A stretch of DNA of 64,000 nucleotides from Mycosarcoma maydis (Eukaryota > Basidiomycota > Ustilaginomycetes > Ustilaginales): NCBI RefSeq assembly GCF_000328475.2, contig NC_026479.1, positions 806,001 to 870,000 of the forward strand, given 5' to 3'. This document shows, piece by piece, positions 63,894 to 64,000 of this stretch. A program made the position numbers and the translations under genes. Position 1 is the stretch's first letter; each line of letters begins with the position of its first letter. The notes below the pieces were generated by a model. The model was not told the DNA's origin and made no database searches. It saw only the letters and a list, made by a program, of their open reading frames with translations.

Positions 63894-64000
63894 ATGATGC
63901 TTCAACCCTCCCGAGTCGCGTTGCGGGCCGCTCAGGCAAAGGCAGGCATCTCTACCTCGATGAGTCGATCGGCCACCCGCGCTTTTTCGACTTCGTTGGT
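63894..64000 (+). CDS. Mitochondrial-targeted protein, 5' end only
   Basis: Two ATGs in a row (63894 and 63897) open a frame that runs to the window edge. The first 35 residues (MMLQPSRVALRAAQAKAG, then RSATRAFSTSLV) are rich in Arg, Ser and Ala without any acidic residue, and contain an RAFSTS-type presequence cleavage site. This is a typical mitochondrial matrix presequence. The mature protein lies outside the window, so the function cannot be told. Confidence 0.75.
   Translation, partial: MMLQPSRVALRAAQAKAGISTSMSRSATRAFSTSL

Overview
The window is a gene-dense piece of nuclear chromosome from a basidiomycete fungus, most likely a smut (Ustilaginomycotina, Ustilago/Sporisorium type). This is inferred from the protein content (NuA4 Epl1, Rrn7, Tom22, Pho88, a fungal DUF7707-type wall protein), few short introns with GTGAGT/GTAAGT donors, long open frames with polyQ or Ser-rich tracts, and intergenic DNA full of a short unit related to TCGTGA[T/G]. 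No phage, plasmid, transposon, CRISPR array, rRNA or convincing tRNA was seen. Twenty-two protein-coding genes are supported; the first and last are cut by the window edges.

Layout, left to right: an unassigned Ser/Thr protein kinase (-, 3' end missing); GABA transaminase UGA1 (+); SUMO E1 subunit AOS1 (+); a secreted Cys-rich, probably GPI-anchored wall protein (-); Pol I initiation factor RRN7 (+); a DHHC palmitoyltransferase, PFA3-like (-); RAD50 (+); a Red1/ZFC3H1-like zinc-finger protein (+, several introns); cullin CUL1 (-); COQ5 (-); a 2677-residue Nup159/Nup214-type nucleoporin (+); peroxisomal 3-ketoacyl-CoA thiolase with a PTS2 (-); SSU-processome factors SAS10/UTP3 (-) and FCF2 (+) arranged head to head; NuA4 subunit EPL1 (+, one 492-nt intron); CK2 regulatory subunit CKB1 (-); PHO88 (-); TOM22 (+); ARV1 (+); a stand-alone VWA-domain protein (-); DEAH helicase PRP43 (-); and the start of a mitochondrial-targeted protein (+).

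The genes are housekeeping functions on alternating strands, not a pathway cluster. Themes that recur are ribosome production (RRN7, SAS10, FCF2, PRP43), nuclear RNA handling (Red1-like, nucleoporin, PRP43), chromatin and genome stability (EPL1, RAD50, AOS1, CUL1) and mitochondria (UGA1, COQ5, TOM22, last gene). Only SAS10/FCF2 looks like a functional pair, sharing a 588-bp promoter region.

No new multi-gene system could be demonstrated. The most unusual signals are the dispersed TCGTGA-type heptamer repeat, present in many of the intergenic gaps in two variants and both orientations; the beta-propeller/FG/coiled-coil/FG/acidic-tail nucleoporin; the polyQ-rich EPL1 with a triplet repeat in its intron; and an ARV1 whose zinc ribbon is interrupted by a low-complexity insertion. 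Exon limits were inferred from splice motifs, reading phase and family resemblance; all product names come from recognising motifs by eye, with no database search.
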